A stretch of DNA of 64,000 nucleotides from positions 62,001 to 126,000 of the forward strand of contig CP189843.1 in the NCBI GenBank assembly GCA_050262155.1, read 5' to 3'. The stretch comes from Parvimonas sp000223315. Its GTDB lineage: Bacteria > Bacillota > Clostridia > Tissierellales > Peptoniphilaceae. The notes beneath the pieces were generated by a model that did no database searches, had not been told where the DNA came from, and saw only the letters and a list, made by a program, of their open reading frames with translations. Positions 8,361 to 17,239 of the stretch are shown piece after piece. Both the position numbers and the translations under genes were made by a program. Every line of letters begins with the position of its first letter. Positions within the stretch are counted from its first letter, which is position 1.

Positions 8361-11300
8361 ATGTTACAGCTTAAGAATATCAGTAAAAGTTATAAAACAG
8401 GGGATTTAATTCAAAAAGCATTAGATAATGTATCTCTTAATTTTAGAGATAATGAATTTGTCTCTATTCTTGGTCCGAGTGGTAGTGGAAAATCTACTTT
8501 ATTAAATATAATAGGTGGATTAGATAAATATGAACAAGGTGAGCTTTTAATAGATGGAATTTCAACCAAAAAGTACAAAAATGAAGATTGGGACAGCTAT
8601 AGAAATCATACAATAGGTTTTGTTTTTCAAAGTTATAATTTAATTTCTCATCAGACTGTTTTAGCCAATGTGGAATTGGCTTTAACCATTTCCGGAATAT
8701 CTAAAGCTGAAAGAGAAAAAAGAGCTATTGATGTGCTTGATAAGGTTGGGCTTAAAAGTCAAATGCATAAAAAGCCTAATCAGCTATCCGGTGGGCAAAT
8801 GCAAAGAGTTGCCATAGCCAGAGCTCTTGTAAATAATCCCGGCATTGTACTTGCAGATGAGCCTACAGGCGCACTTGATTCAGAAACAAGTGTTCAAGTT
8901 ATGGAGTTACTTAAAGAAGTTGCAAAAGATAGACTTGTAATAATGGTTACTCATAATCCAAAGTTGGCAAATGAATATTCAACTAGAATTGTTGAATTAA
9001 ATGACGGACAAATTATTTCTGATTCAAATCCTTTTATTTTAGAAAATGAGAGCAATGGAGTTCATAAAAATTTTGGAAAATCTTCTATGTCATACTCTAC
9101 AAGTATAGCTTTGAGTTTTAATAATTTGAAAACTAAATTTAAAAGAACTCTAATGGTTGCAATTGCAGGGTCAATCGGAATAATCGGTATAGCTTTAATT
9201 TTGGGTTTATCCAATGGTGTAAATCAGTTTATTAAGGATACCGAAGAGGAAACTATGGTTTCATATCCGATAGAGATTGACAGCAGTAGTTTTTCAATGT
9301 CTAAAATCTTTGAAAATTCAAGTAAAGAAGATGATGGAGATATAAGCGAAGTAAAAACTATTCAAAAAATGTTAAAAGCAATTAATAAAAATGATTTATC
9401 TTCTTTAAAAGGATATTTTGAAAATGACGGGAAAGCTATTTATGATTATTCAAAGGCGATAGAATATAAATACGATATTACACCTATTATTTATACTTTA
9501 AATAATGAAAAATATGTTAAAGTAAATCCAAATGAGGCTTTTAAGTCTATGGGTTTTTCATCTAATAATTTTATGTTTTCAAGAAATTCTATGAGGGCTT
9601 TTTCTAAATTACCTAAAGATGAAGAAATATATAAGGATAAATATACTTTAAAATTCGGCTCTTGGCCAAGTAATGAAAATGAAGCTATAGTAATAACTAA
9701 TTCAAAGGGTTCTCTATCCGATTTTATTTTTTATTCATTAGGACTTCGTGATAATGATGAGCTTTCAAAAATGGCAAAAAAATTTGAAAAGAGAGAAGAA
9801 AATGTTATAGAAGAGGATAATATTTCTTGGAAATATGAAGATATAGTTGGTAGAGAATTTAAAGTTTTAAGTAGCTCACAGCTTTATTCTTATGACTCTA
9901 AAAATAAAGTATATATAGAAAATTCTTCAGATTTGTCATTTGTTGAAAATCTTTTAAAAAACAAGTCAATAAATTTAAAAATAGTTGGAATAGCTTCTCC
10001 AAATAGTGATGAAAATTCTTCCATTTTGCCAACAGGTATTTGGTATAGAGATGAGTTAGAAACAAATTTAAGAAAAATATCTAAAGAAAGTGAAGTTGTA
10101 AAGGCTCAAAAAGAAAACCCAAATACCAATATTTTAACAAATGCTCCTTTTGGAGAAAAAATTAAACAAAATTTAGACTTTGCAAAATTATTTTCAATAG
10201 ATCAGAAAAAACTATCTGAAGTATTTAAAATAGATACTTCTAAATTAAATTTTAATGTAAATTCAATGAATAATATTGATTTTTCAAAAATTTTGAATAA
10301 TATCGGAAATAATGATTTTTTAAAAAATTTAGATATTAAACTTGATTCGGATAAATTAATTCGATTAATCAGTGATATTTTAAAAGGATATTTAGAATTT
10401 TCTTCTAAAAATCCTTCAACTAATTATATTGAATTGCCAAAGTCAATAAGTGATTATATGAAGACTGATGATGCAAAAAATATTCTAAAGGAATTTTTTG
10501 GAAAGATGATTTCTAAAAATAGTGGAACTTTGATTACAAATGAAAAGATAACTGATATAATGAAATCTATTTTGTCAGGCTATCCGGAATTTGCGAAAAA
10601 GAATAATTACACTGATCCTAATAAATTTAATGAATATTTATTAGAGTATTTTAAAACTCCTGAAGCTAGAGGAAAAGTTTCAGCTGAAACTAGAAAACTA
10701 TTAAATTCTTTAGGAGAAAATTTAAAACTCGATAATAAGGATATAGCAGAATTATCAAAGGCTCTGTCAAATGGATATTTGAAATATGCCAAAGAAAATA
10801 ATAAGCCTGATCCATCTAAATTAAAAGAGTCTTTTAATTCTTATATTGGAACAGCAGATGCAAAAAATATGATTTCTTCAGGAGTAAAAGATTTAATTAA
10901 TTCCAGTTTATCAGGAAATCAAAATTCTTCACAAAATTTTGTAGATGGTTTAATTAAAAATCTTTCATCAGCAATAGCTAATAGCATTAAAGAGGCTCTA
11001 ACATCTTCTATGAAAAATTTGCCACAGGCAATATCAATAGATCCAAGTAAATTAGGCAATGCCTTTTCTATGAACTTAAATGAGGAAGAGATAAAATCAC
11101 TAATTACTGCTATGACTAATAGTAATGAAAGTTCTTATGAGAACAATATGAAATTATTTAACTATGTTGAAGATAAGGATATTTCTAAAATCAGTATTTA
11201 TCCTAAAGATTTTGAAGCAAAACAGTCAATAATTTCTCTACTCGATAAATACAATGAGATGAGAAAAAATAACTCAGAAGATGATAAAGTGATAACTTAT

Positions 11301-11756
11301 ACAGATTTAGTCGGAACAATACTTTCTTCTGTAACGACAATTATAAATGTAATAAGCTATGTACTAATTGCATTCGTATCCATATCTTTGATAGTTTCTT
11401 CTATTATGATTGGGGTTATAACATATATAAGTGTACTTGAAAGAAAAAAAGAGATTGGGATTTTAAGGTCAATCGGAGCTTCAAAGAAAAATATATCACA
11501 GGTCTTTAATGCAGAAACCGGAATAATCGGCTTATTCGCTGGGATTCTTGGAATTGGAATAACATATTTATTACTAATACCGATAAATATTATAATAAGA
11601 AAAGTTACCGAAATGCCGAATATAACTGCTTATCTATCAATTCCACAGGCTATAACTTTAATATTAATCAGTATGATTTTAACTTTAATTGGTGGATTTA
11701 TTCCTTCAAAGAGTGCTGCAAAACAAAATCCTGTTGAAGCTTTGAGAACAGAATAG
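8361..11756 (+). CDS. Fused ABC ATPase / FtsX-like permease with giant external domain
   Basis: A single-chain ABC protein of 1131 aa with MacB-like topology. Residues 1-230 are a LolD/MacB-type ATPase: Walker A GPSGSGKST, signature LSGGQMQRVAIARAL, Walker B VLADEPTGALDS, switch His in MVTHNP. A first membrane helix lies near 265-290. An external region of roughly 700 aa follows, far larger than the usual 200-250. Three helices form an FtsX domain near 985-1120 (YISVLERKKEIGILRSIGAS). The external part holds three degenerate repeats (GYLEFSSKN, GYPEFAKKN, GYLKYAKEN), each followed by a Y...T..A segment. MacB-type proteins transmit force rather than move solutes across the membrane. The substrate is not known, and no partner gene is adjacent. 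Ribosome site AAAGGAGG; terminator after. Confidence 0.9.
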   Translation: MLQLKNISKSYKTGDLIQKALDNVSLNFRDNEFVSILGPSGSGKSTLLNIIGGLDKYEQGELLIDGISTKKYKNEDWDSYRNHTIGFVFQSYNLISHQTVLANVELALTISGISKAEREKRAIDVLDKVGLKSQMHKKPNQLSGGQMQRVAIARALVNNPGIVLADEPTGALDSETSVQVMELLKEVAKDRLVIMVTHNPKLANEYSTRIVELNDGQIISDSNPFILENESNGVHKNFGKSSMSYSTSIALSFNNLKTKFKRTLMVAIAGSIGIIGIALILGLSNGVNQFIKDTEEETMVSYPIEIDSSSFSMSKIFENSSKEDDGDISEVKTIQKMLKAINKNDLSSLKGYFENDGKAIYDYSKAIEYKYDITPIIYTLNNEKYVKVNPNEAFKSMGFSSNNFMFSRNSMRAFSKLPKDEEIYKDKYTLKFGSWPSNENEAIVITNSKGSLSDFIFYSLGLRDNDELSKMAKKFEKREENVIEEDNISWKYEDIVGREFKVLSSSQLYSYDSKNKVYIENSSDLSFVENLLKNKSINLKIVGIASPNSDENSSILPTGIWYRDELETNLRKISKESEVVKAQKENPNTNILTNAPFGEKIKQNLDFAKLFSIDQKKLSEVFKIDTSKLNFNVNSMNNIDFSKILNNIGNNDFLKNLDIKLDSDKLIRLISDILKGYLEFSSKNPSTNYIELPKSISDYMKTDDAKNILKEFFGKMISKNSGTLITNEKITDIMKSILSGYPEFAKKNNYTDPNKFNEYLLEYFKTPEARGKVSAETRKLLNSLGENLKLDNKDIAELSKALSNGYLKYAKENNKPDPSKLKESFNSYIGTADAKNMISSGVKDLINSSLSGNQNSSQNFVDGLIKNLSSAIANSIKEALTSSMKNLPQAISIDPSKLGNAFSMNLNEEEIKSLITAMTNSNESSYENNMKLFNYVEDKDISKISIYPKDFEAKQSIISLLDKYNEMRKNNSEDDKVITYTDLVGTILSSVTTIINVISYVLIAFVSISLIVSSIMIGVITYISVLERKKEIGILRSIGASKKNISQVFNAETGIIGLFAGILGIGITYLLLIPINIIIRKVTEMPNITAYLSIPQAITLILISMILTLIGGFIPSKSAAKQNPVEALRTE

Positions 11757-11767
11757 TAAATTTAGTA

Positions 11768-11799
11768 AAAAACTAAGGATAATCTCCTTAGTTTTTTTG
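11768..11799 (+). terminator. Intrinsic terminator of ABC/FtsX gene
   Basis: AACTAAGGA and TCCTTAGTT arms with a short loop and T7. The following 11800-12077 stretch is AT-rich with no gene. Confidence 0.9.
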
Positions 11800-12077
11800 T
11801 TGGATATATTTTATTGGTTTTATATTTATATAAAAATATCTTTACAATAAAATGAAGATTAAAGACGAAAAATGAGTTGATATATTATTTCAAAAGATTT
11901 TCTGTTTAAAATTTTACAGGACAACGATATTTTTAATGACAAATAGTATTAATAGACAAATAAAAGTTTTATAGCTTTAAAAAAGATATTACAAATTCTG
12001 CTTTATTATTATAATATTATTTGAATTATTTATCCGTATATGCCATATAAAAATATTAATTTTTTTAATACAGGGTG

Positions 12078-12106
12078 TTGTAAAGTGATTAAAATTGATG
12101 TATAAT
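12078..12106 (+). promoter_or_regulatory. Sigma-A promoter of tdh-kbl
   Basis: TTGTAA, 17 bases, TATAAT; about 45 bases upstream of the tdh ribosome site GAAAGGAG. Confidence 0.8.
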
Positions 12107-12158
12107 AACATTTGGATAGTAAAAACTTTACCCAATGATTTTGAAAGGAGAATGAATA

Positions 12159-13106
12159 ATGAAAAGGATTTTAATGACAGGAGCACTTGGACAAATAGGT
12201 ACTGAATTGGCTCTTTATTTGGGGGACATTTATGGAAGAGAAAATATATTAGCTACAGACTGTTCAGATGCAAACAAAGCGGCTATCGAAGATATTCGTT
12301 TTGAAACATTAGATGTTACTGATCCAAAGAGAATGTTTGAATTAGCGAAAGAATTTAAGGCTGATACAATTGTAAATTTAGCAGCAATACTTTCTGCTAG
12401 AGGAGAAAGTATGCCACAATTAACTTGGAAGGTTAATGTTGACGGGGTAGTAAATACTTTAGAAGTTGCAAGAGAATTAAATGCAAAAGTATTTGTTCCT
12501 TCATCAATAGCAGCATTTGGAGTTGGTACTCCACTTGATAATACACCACAAGTTACTATTCAAAGACCTAATACTATGTATGGAGTAACAAAGGTTTCAG
12601 GAGAACTTTTATGTGATTACTATTTTAATAAATTTGGAGTTGACGTAAGAGGAGTTCGTTATCCGGGAATTATTTCTTATAAAACACTACCTGGTGCAGG
12701 AACAACTGACTATGCAGTTCATATTTATTATGAAGCAATTAAAAACAAAGCTTACACTTCTTATATAGGTAAAGGAACTCAAATGGATATGCTTTATATG
12801 CCTGATGCACTTAAAGCAGTTGTTGATTTAATGGAAGCTGATCCTACAAAACTAAAAGACAGAAATGCTTTCAATATTACAGCTATGAGTTTAACACCGG
12901 AAATTTTAGAAGAAAGTATCAAAAAATATATGCCTGAATTTAAACTAAGCTACGATGTAGATCCAATTAGACAAGCTATAGCTGAAAGCTGGCCAAATTC
13001 ATTAGATGACTCTGCAGCAAGAGAACAATGGGGTTGGAAACCAAGTTTTGATTTAGACAAAATGACAGTTGATATGTTAGAAAACTTAAGCAAAAAATTA
13101 AAATAG
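12159..13106 (+). CDS. tdh: L-threonine 3-dehydrogenase, SDR/epimerase type
   Basis: Oxidises threonine to 2-amino-3-oxobutyrate with NAD. The protein is 315 aa. Rossmann motif MTGALGQIG is at the N-terminus, followed by acidic D34 after the second strand, and the SDR catalytic pair YGVTK is at Y141/K145 with Ser in PSSIAAF. The family is the short-chain epimerase-like TDH found in animals, trypanosomes and some bacteria, not the zinc alcohol-dehydrogenase type of E. coli. Assignment rests on this similarity plus the kbl gene 21 bp downstream, which uses its unstable product. Confidence 0.88.
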   Translation: MKRILMTGALGQIGTELALYLGDIYGRENILATDCSDANKAAIEDIRFETLDVTDPKRMFELAKEFKADTIVNLAAILSARGESMPQLTWKVNVDGVVNTLEVARELNAKVFVPSSIAAFGVGTPLDNTPQVTIQRPNTMYGVTKVSGELLCDYYFNKFGVDVRGVRYPGIISYKTLPGAGTTDYAVHIYYEAIKNKAYTSYIGKGTQMDMLYMPDALKAVVDLMEADPTKLKDRNAFNITAMSLTPEILEESIKKYMPEFKLSYDVDPIRQAIAESWPNSLDDSAAREQWGWKPSFDLDKMTVDMLENLSKKLK

Positions 13107-13127
13107 TTATAGATAGGAGATAGAGAT

Positions 13128-14312
13128 ATGAGTATTCATGATTTAGAATTTTTACAAGAAAAAGTTAATAAGTTAAAAGAAGATGGAGTTTATCGTACAT
13201 TACCTGTATTAAACGGAAAGAATTCATCAACAATTATTCTTGACGGAAAAGAAATGGTAAATTTATCAGCAAACAACTATTTAGGACTTGCTAATAATCC
13301 TGTTTTAAAGAAAAAAGCTCAAGAAGCTATTGAAAAATATGGTGTTGGAGCAGGTGCTGTAAGAACTATCATCGGAAATATGGATTTACACGAAGAATTA
13401 GAAAAGAAATTAGCAACTTTCAAAAAATCTCCAAGAGCATTCATTTTCCAATCAGGTTATGATTGTAATATAGGAACTATCCAAGCAATTACAGAAAAAG
13501 GCGATTTAATTATCTCTGATGAATTAAACCACGCTTCAATTATCGACGGTATTAGAATGACTAAAGCTGATAAAGCAGTTTTCAAACACAGCGATATGGA
13601 AGACCTTGAAAGAGTTTTAGTTGAAGCTCAAGGAAAATATAAGACAATCTTAATTATTACTGACGGTGTTTTCTCAATGGACGGAGACCTTGCAAAATTA
13701 CCTGAAATTGTAAAATTAGCTGAAAAATATAATGCATTAACTTATGTTGATGACGCTCACGGTTCAGGAGTAATGGGAAGCCACGGAAGAGGAACTGTAG
13801 ATCATTTCGGATTACATGACAAAGTTGACTTTGTTATAGGAACTCTTTCAAAAGCTATCGGAGTTAAAGGTGGATATGTTGCTTGTAACGAAGTTGCTTA
13901 CGAATGGTTAAACCACAGAGCAAGACCTGTACTATTCAGTACAACTTTATCTCCTGGAGATACTGCAGCTTGTATAGCTTCTGTTGAAACTTTAATTGAA
14001 TCAGATGAATTACAAAAGAAACTTTGGGATAATGCTAAATACTTTAAAGAACAATTAGGAAAATTAGGATTTAATACTGGTCACTCAGAAACTCCAATTA
14101 CTCCTGTAATTATCGGAGAAGAAGCTAAGACTATGGAATTTTCTAAAAAATTAAGAGAATACGGAGTATTCGGTTCAGCTATAGTATTCCCAACTGTACC
14201 AAGAGGAACAGGAAGAATTCGTTGTATGATTTCTGCAGCTCATAGTAAAGAAGAATTAGATAAAGCTGTAAAAGCATTTGAATTAGCTGGAAAAGATATG
14301 GGAATCATCTAG
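13128..14312 (+). CDS. kbl: Glycine C-acetyltransferase (2-amino-3-ketobutyrate CoA ligase)
   Basis: PLP enzyme of the alpha-oxoamine synthase family. It splits 2-amino-3-oxobutyrate with CoA into glycine and acetyl-CoA. The protein is 394 aa, full length. Seen: VDDAHGSGVMG (PLP-stacking region) and the Schiff-base Lys242 in GTLSKAIGVKGG; SANNYLGLANNP near the N-terminus. It is co-transcribed with tdh and ends at a strong terminator. The pair would let the cell use threonine for glycine and acetyl-CoA. Confidence 0.95.
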   Translation: MSIHDLEFLQEKVNKLKEDGVYRTLPVLNGKNSSTIILDGKEMVNLSANNYLGLANNPVLKKKAQEAIEKYGVGAGAVRTIIGNMDLHEELEKKLATFKKSPRAFIFQSGYDCNIGTIQAITEKGDLIISDELNHASIIDGIRMTKADKAVFKHSDMEDLERVLVEAQGKYKTILIITDGVFSMDGDLAKLPEIVKLAEKYNALTYVDDAHGSGVMGSHGRGTVDHFGLHDKVDFVIGTLSKAIGVKGGYVACNEVAYEWLNHRARPVLFSTTLSPGDTAACIASVETLIESDELQKKLWDNAKYFKEQLGKLGFNTGHSETPITPVIIGEEAKTMEFSKKLREYGVFGSAIVFPTVPRGTGRIRCMISAAHSKEELDKAVKAFELAGKDMGII

Positions 14313-14349
14313 TATAAATAATAGTTTTTCATAATATTATCAAAATTTT

Positions 14350-14379
14350 TAAAGAGGAGAAAAAATCTCCTCTTTTTTT
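14350..14379 (+). terminator. Intrinsic terminator of tdh-kbl
   Basis: AAAGAGGAGA/TCTCCTCTTT perfect hairpin followed by T4. Confidence 0.92.
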
Positions 14380-14543
14380 AACTTCATTTAAGTTTTTAAC
14401 GATATAATGTTTACAGTTGATAGAGAATACATATATTTTATCTTAAAATTCATTGTATTACACTATCGGCAAGTAAAATTATTTTTTGAATATATTTTTA
14501 AAAAATTTTTAAAAAAAGTTTTTTCTTTAAGTTTACTTTAAGG

Positions 14544-14572
14544 TTGACAGATTATAATATATTCAAGATAAT
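14544..14572 (+). promoter_or_regulatory. Promoter of htrA
   Basis: Consensus TTGACA, 17-base spacer, GATAAT. A TATAAT inside the spacer is only 3 bases from the -35, so cannot pair with it. Confidence 0.75.
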
Positions 14573-14602
14573 AAATGATATTTAAAAACGAGGTGATTTA
14601 TT

Positions 14603-16273
14603 ATGGATAATAAAAGAGATAATATTTTTGATGAAAATGAAAATAATACTGAAAATATAAAAGAAAATATAGAAGAAACTTCAGAAAAAGTAGAAGAAGT
14701 AAAAGATATAATAAATGAAGAAGTAAAAGATGATATTACTGAATCATCTGATATAGACGAAATAAATGAAATGTCTAATATGGATGAAATAAATGAAACA
14801 CAAAAATTGTTCAATCAAGATGATATAGATGAAATAAATAATATAAGTGATGAAGATTATGGAGAATATATCGAAGAACAGATTGAAGAGCCTTATGATT
14901 GTTCCGTTGAACAGGAAATTTACGATGAAGAATATATGGAAGACTCAAATGAAAAAGATAAAAAATTTGAAGCTTATGTTGACGGACTTGTTCAAAAGGA
15001 ATTTGAAAAAAGAAAAAAAGGAAATAGACTTAAATCTTTCTCAAAATTTGTTTTAGCTATAATCTTAGCTAGTTCAATTAGTATAGGTGGAACAAGTTAT
15101 TATCTAAAGAAAAATAATAGTGAAAAATCAGCTTTAAATCAAGCTCCAACTGATCAAAATGCAAATACAACAAATGCAGATACATCAGGCGGAACAACTG
15201 TAGAAAAAGCTGTTGCACAAAAAGCTATGCAATCAGTTGTAGGGATAACAACTGTAGGGGTTTCCGAAGATATGTTCTCAACTCAAAAACAAACAAGTGG
15301 ACTTGGCTCAGGGGTTATCGTAAGCAAAGAAGGTTATATTTTAACTAATAATCACGTTGTTGACCCTTCAAAGACAAAATCCGTAACAGTAATATTGAGT
15401 GACGGAACTAAAAGAGAAGCCAAAGTTCTATGGAGTGATAAAACTTTAGACTTAGCAGTTATTAAGATAGATCCTAAAGGACTTGATTTAAAACCTGTTG
15501 AATTTGGAGACAGTTCAAAAGTTTCAATAGGGGATAAAGCTATAGCAATAGGTAATCCGCTTGGTATAAATTTAAAATCAACTTTAACTTCCGGATATAT
15601 TTCAGGAAAAGATAGAGTTATAACACTACAAGACGGCTCAACTATGGAAGGTTTATTCCAAACAGATGCGGCAATAAATCCTGGAAATAGTGGTGGTGGA
15701 TTATTTAATGATAAAGGACAACTTATCGGAATAAATACAGCAAAAGCCGGAAATAGTGACGGAATCGGATTTTCAATTCCTTCAAATTTGGCAAAACCGA
15801 TTTTGGAACAAATAATTAAAAACGGTAAGTTTGAAAGTGTATCACTTGGTATAAGAGGTATAGATGTATCAAGATATAATGTTCTAGGACAAGAAAAATT
15901 ACCTGTTGACTCAGGTGTATATGTTCATGAAGTCCTATCCGGTTCTCCGGCAGAATCTGCAGGATTAAAACCAAAAGACATTATAACAAAAGTTGGAGAT
16001 ACAAAGGTTACATCAAACTCAACTTTAAAAGCTGCCTTATTGAACTATAAGATTGGCGATAAAGTTAAAATTGAAGTTTACAGAGATGGAAAGACAACTA
16101 CAATAGAAGTTAAATTCTCACAATTTGACTTAAATAAAGTTGAGAATAAGACAAAACAAAATCAAAATCAAAACAGTTTTAATCCAAATCGTAATCGTAA
16201 CAATGACAATTACAATGGAAATGAAGAAGATTTTGATGGAAATGATGATAACAACAGTAACAACAACAATTAA
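14603..16273 (+). CDS. htrA: HtrA/DegP-like membrane-anchored serine protease
   Basis: Quality-control protease acting outside the membrane. The protein is 556 aa. Residues 1-135 are an acidic, Glu/Asp/Asn-rich cytoplasmic segment. One membrane helix lies near 148-168. Trypsin-like domain has His251 (TNNHVV), Asp283 (LDLAVIK) and Ser363 (GNSGGG). A PDZ domain follows (SGVYVHEVLSGSPAESAGLKPKDII). The C-terminal tail is Asn-rich low complexity. All catalytic residues are present. Start chosen at ATG with GAGGTGA 7 bases upstream. The long acidic N-terminus is typical of Gram-positive HtrA. Single-gene unit with own promoter. Confidence 0.93.
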   Translation: MDNKRDNIFDENENNTENIKENIEETSEKVEEVKDIINEEVKDDITESSDIDEINEMSNMDEINETQKLFNQDDIDEINNISDEDYGEYIEEQIEEPYDCSVEQEIYDEEYMEDSNEKDKKFEAYVDGLVQKEFEKRKKGNRLKSFSKFVLAIILASSISIGGTSYYLKKNNSEKSALNQAPTDQNANTTNADTSGGTTVEKAVAQKAMQSVVGITTVGVSEDMFSTQKQTSGLGSGVIVSKEGYILTNNHVVDPSKTKSVTVILSDGTKREAKVLWSDKTLDLAVIKIDPKGLDLKPVEFGDSSKVSIGDKAIAIGNPLGINLKSTLTSGYISGKDRVITLQDGSTMEGLFQTDAAINPGNSGGGLFNDKGQLIGINTAKAGNSDGIGFSIPSNLAKPILEQIIKNGKFESVSLGIRGIDVSRYNVLGQEKLPVDSGVYVHEVLSGSPAESAGLKPKDIITKVGDTKVTSNSTLKAALLNYKIGDKVKIEVYRDGKTTTIEVKFSQFDLNKVENKTKQNQNQNSFNPNRNRNNDNYNGNEEDFDGNDDNNSNNNN

Positions 16274-16332
16274 TTAGCATATTAGTAGAGATTTTTTTAT
16301 AAATCCTCCGTAAAAATAAATAAATAAATGCG

Positions 16333-16366
16333 AAAAAAGTTATGAAAATAATTCATAACTTTTTTT
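16333..16366. terminator. Bidirectional terminator between htrA and lipoprotein gene
   Basis: A6GTTATGAA / TTCATAACT7 hairpin, with A and T runs on both sides, between convergent genes. Confidence 0.9.
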
Positions 16367-16391
16367 GTTGTAAGTTTTATTTATTTAATTA

Positions 16392-16784
16392 TTATTTGTA
16401 AATGCTATCTTTTGATAATTTAAATTCATAATTGTCATCTTCATCAATAATTGTTTCATCATCTACAAATGAAAGTTTGTATTCCAATTTATCTGCTGTT
16501 AAATATTTTTTATCGCCTTTTTTTACGATTTTAGGATTTTTAAATGTCGCTGCATTTTCTTTTTTCATTTTATCTTTTGCTTTATTAATATCTTCAGGAG
16601 TTGAATTCGGATTTATTTTACTCGGTTCTCCTGAGTATATCACAACTTTTTCGGTAATAATAATATCTCCGCCGTTTTTACCAACAAATTTTCTTCCGTA
16701 ATAATTTTTAATTTCATTACTTCCCGTACAAGAAGTTAAAAGTAAAATCATAAAACATAATAATACTTTACTAATTTTTTTCAT
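16392..16784 (-). CDS. Small lipoprotein, function unknown
   Basis: 130 aa. Signal peptide MKKISKVLLCFMILLLTSC ends in the lipobox LTSC, so the mature protein begins at Cys19 and is lipid-anchored. The rest is Lys/Asp-rich with beta-type pattern (KKYLTADKLEYKLSFVDDE), similar in style to small single-domain lipoproteins of unknown role. Ribosome site GGGAGG. Transcribed toward htrA and sharing its terminator. Confidence 0.85.
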   Translation of the reverse strand: MKKISKVLLCFMILLLTSCTGSNEIKNYYGRKFVGKNGGDIIITEKVVIYSGEPSKINPNSTPEDINKAKDKMKKENAATFKNPKIVKKGDKKYLTADKLEYKLSFVDDETIIDEDDNYEFKLSKDSIYK

Positions 16785-16940
16785 ATCTTACCTCCCACTA
16801 AAAATAAAACAATACTAATCAACTACTAAATTTAAAAAGACTTAATAAATCTCCGTTTTTATACCTACTATAGTTAATGTAAAACATACTACCCTCCCAA
16901 AAAATTTTACATCATTAAGGTGAACCGATTTCTTACTACT

Positions 16941-16968
16941 ATAATATCACAAAAAAAAACAAAGTCAA
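16941..16968 (-). promoter_or_regulatory. Promoter for the lipoprotein gene
   Basis: On the minus strand TTGACT, 16 bases, TATTAT. The leader of about 150 bases contains a possible 22-codon ORF (16819-16887, minus) preceded by GGGAGGG; whether it is translated is unknown. Confidence 0.6.
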
Positions 16969-17070
16969 TGTATTATACATTTATATATAAATTAATTTTT
17001 TAACAATTAACTTATTATCGAGATTTATCCACAATTTTTGTGGATAAGTCTAATAAATTGTAGATATTAC

Positions 17071-17100
17071 TTGAAAATAGATATCTTTTTATGGTATAAT
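17071..17100 (+). promoter_or_regulatory. Promoter of DEAD-box helicase gene
   Basis: TTGAAA, 18 bases, TATAAT. Confidence 0.75.
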
Positions 17101-17106
17101 ATACAC

Positions 17107-17239
17107 TTGAGCAATCAAGGAGTAATTATACTCCTAAATTTTTTGCTCGTAATATGTCGTGATGTTTAATGTGTAGTTTGTTTTTGTCTTTTTCTTTCGG
17201 AACTAACGTTAAGGTTCACGAAAAAAGAAAGGAAAAAAT
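17107..17239 (+). promoter_or_regulatory. Structured 5' leader of helicase mRNA
   Basis: About 130 nt between promoter and start codon. An outer stem GAGCAA/TTGCTC (17110-17148) encloses GGAGT/ACTCC. A second pairing CTTTCG/CGAAAAAAG brackets GAAC/GTTC before the AAGGAAA ribosome site. Long structured leaders are known on cold-induced DEAD-box mRNAs; that this one is thermoregulated is inference. Confidence 0.55.

Noticed and set aside
14544..14560. TTGACA followed after 3 bases by TATAAT as one promoter
   Set aside because: Spacing is impossible; the -10 at GATAAT, 17 bases on, is used instead.
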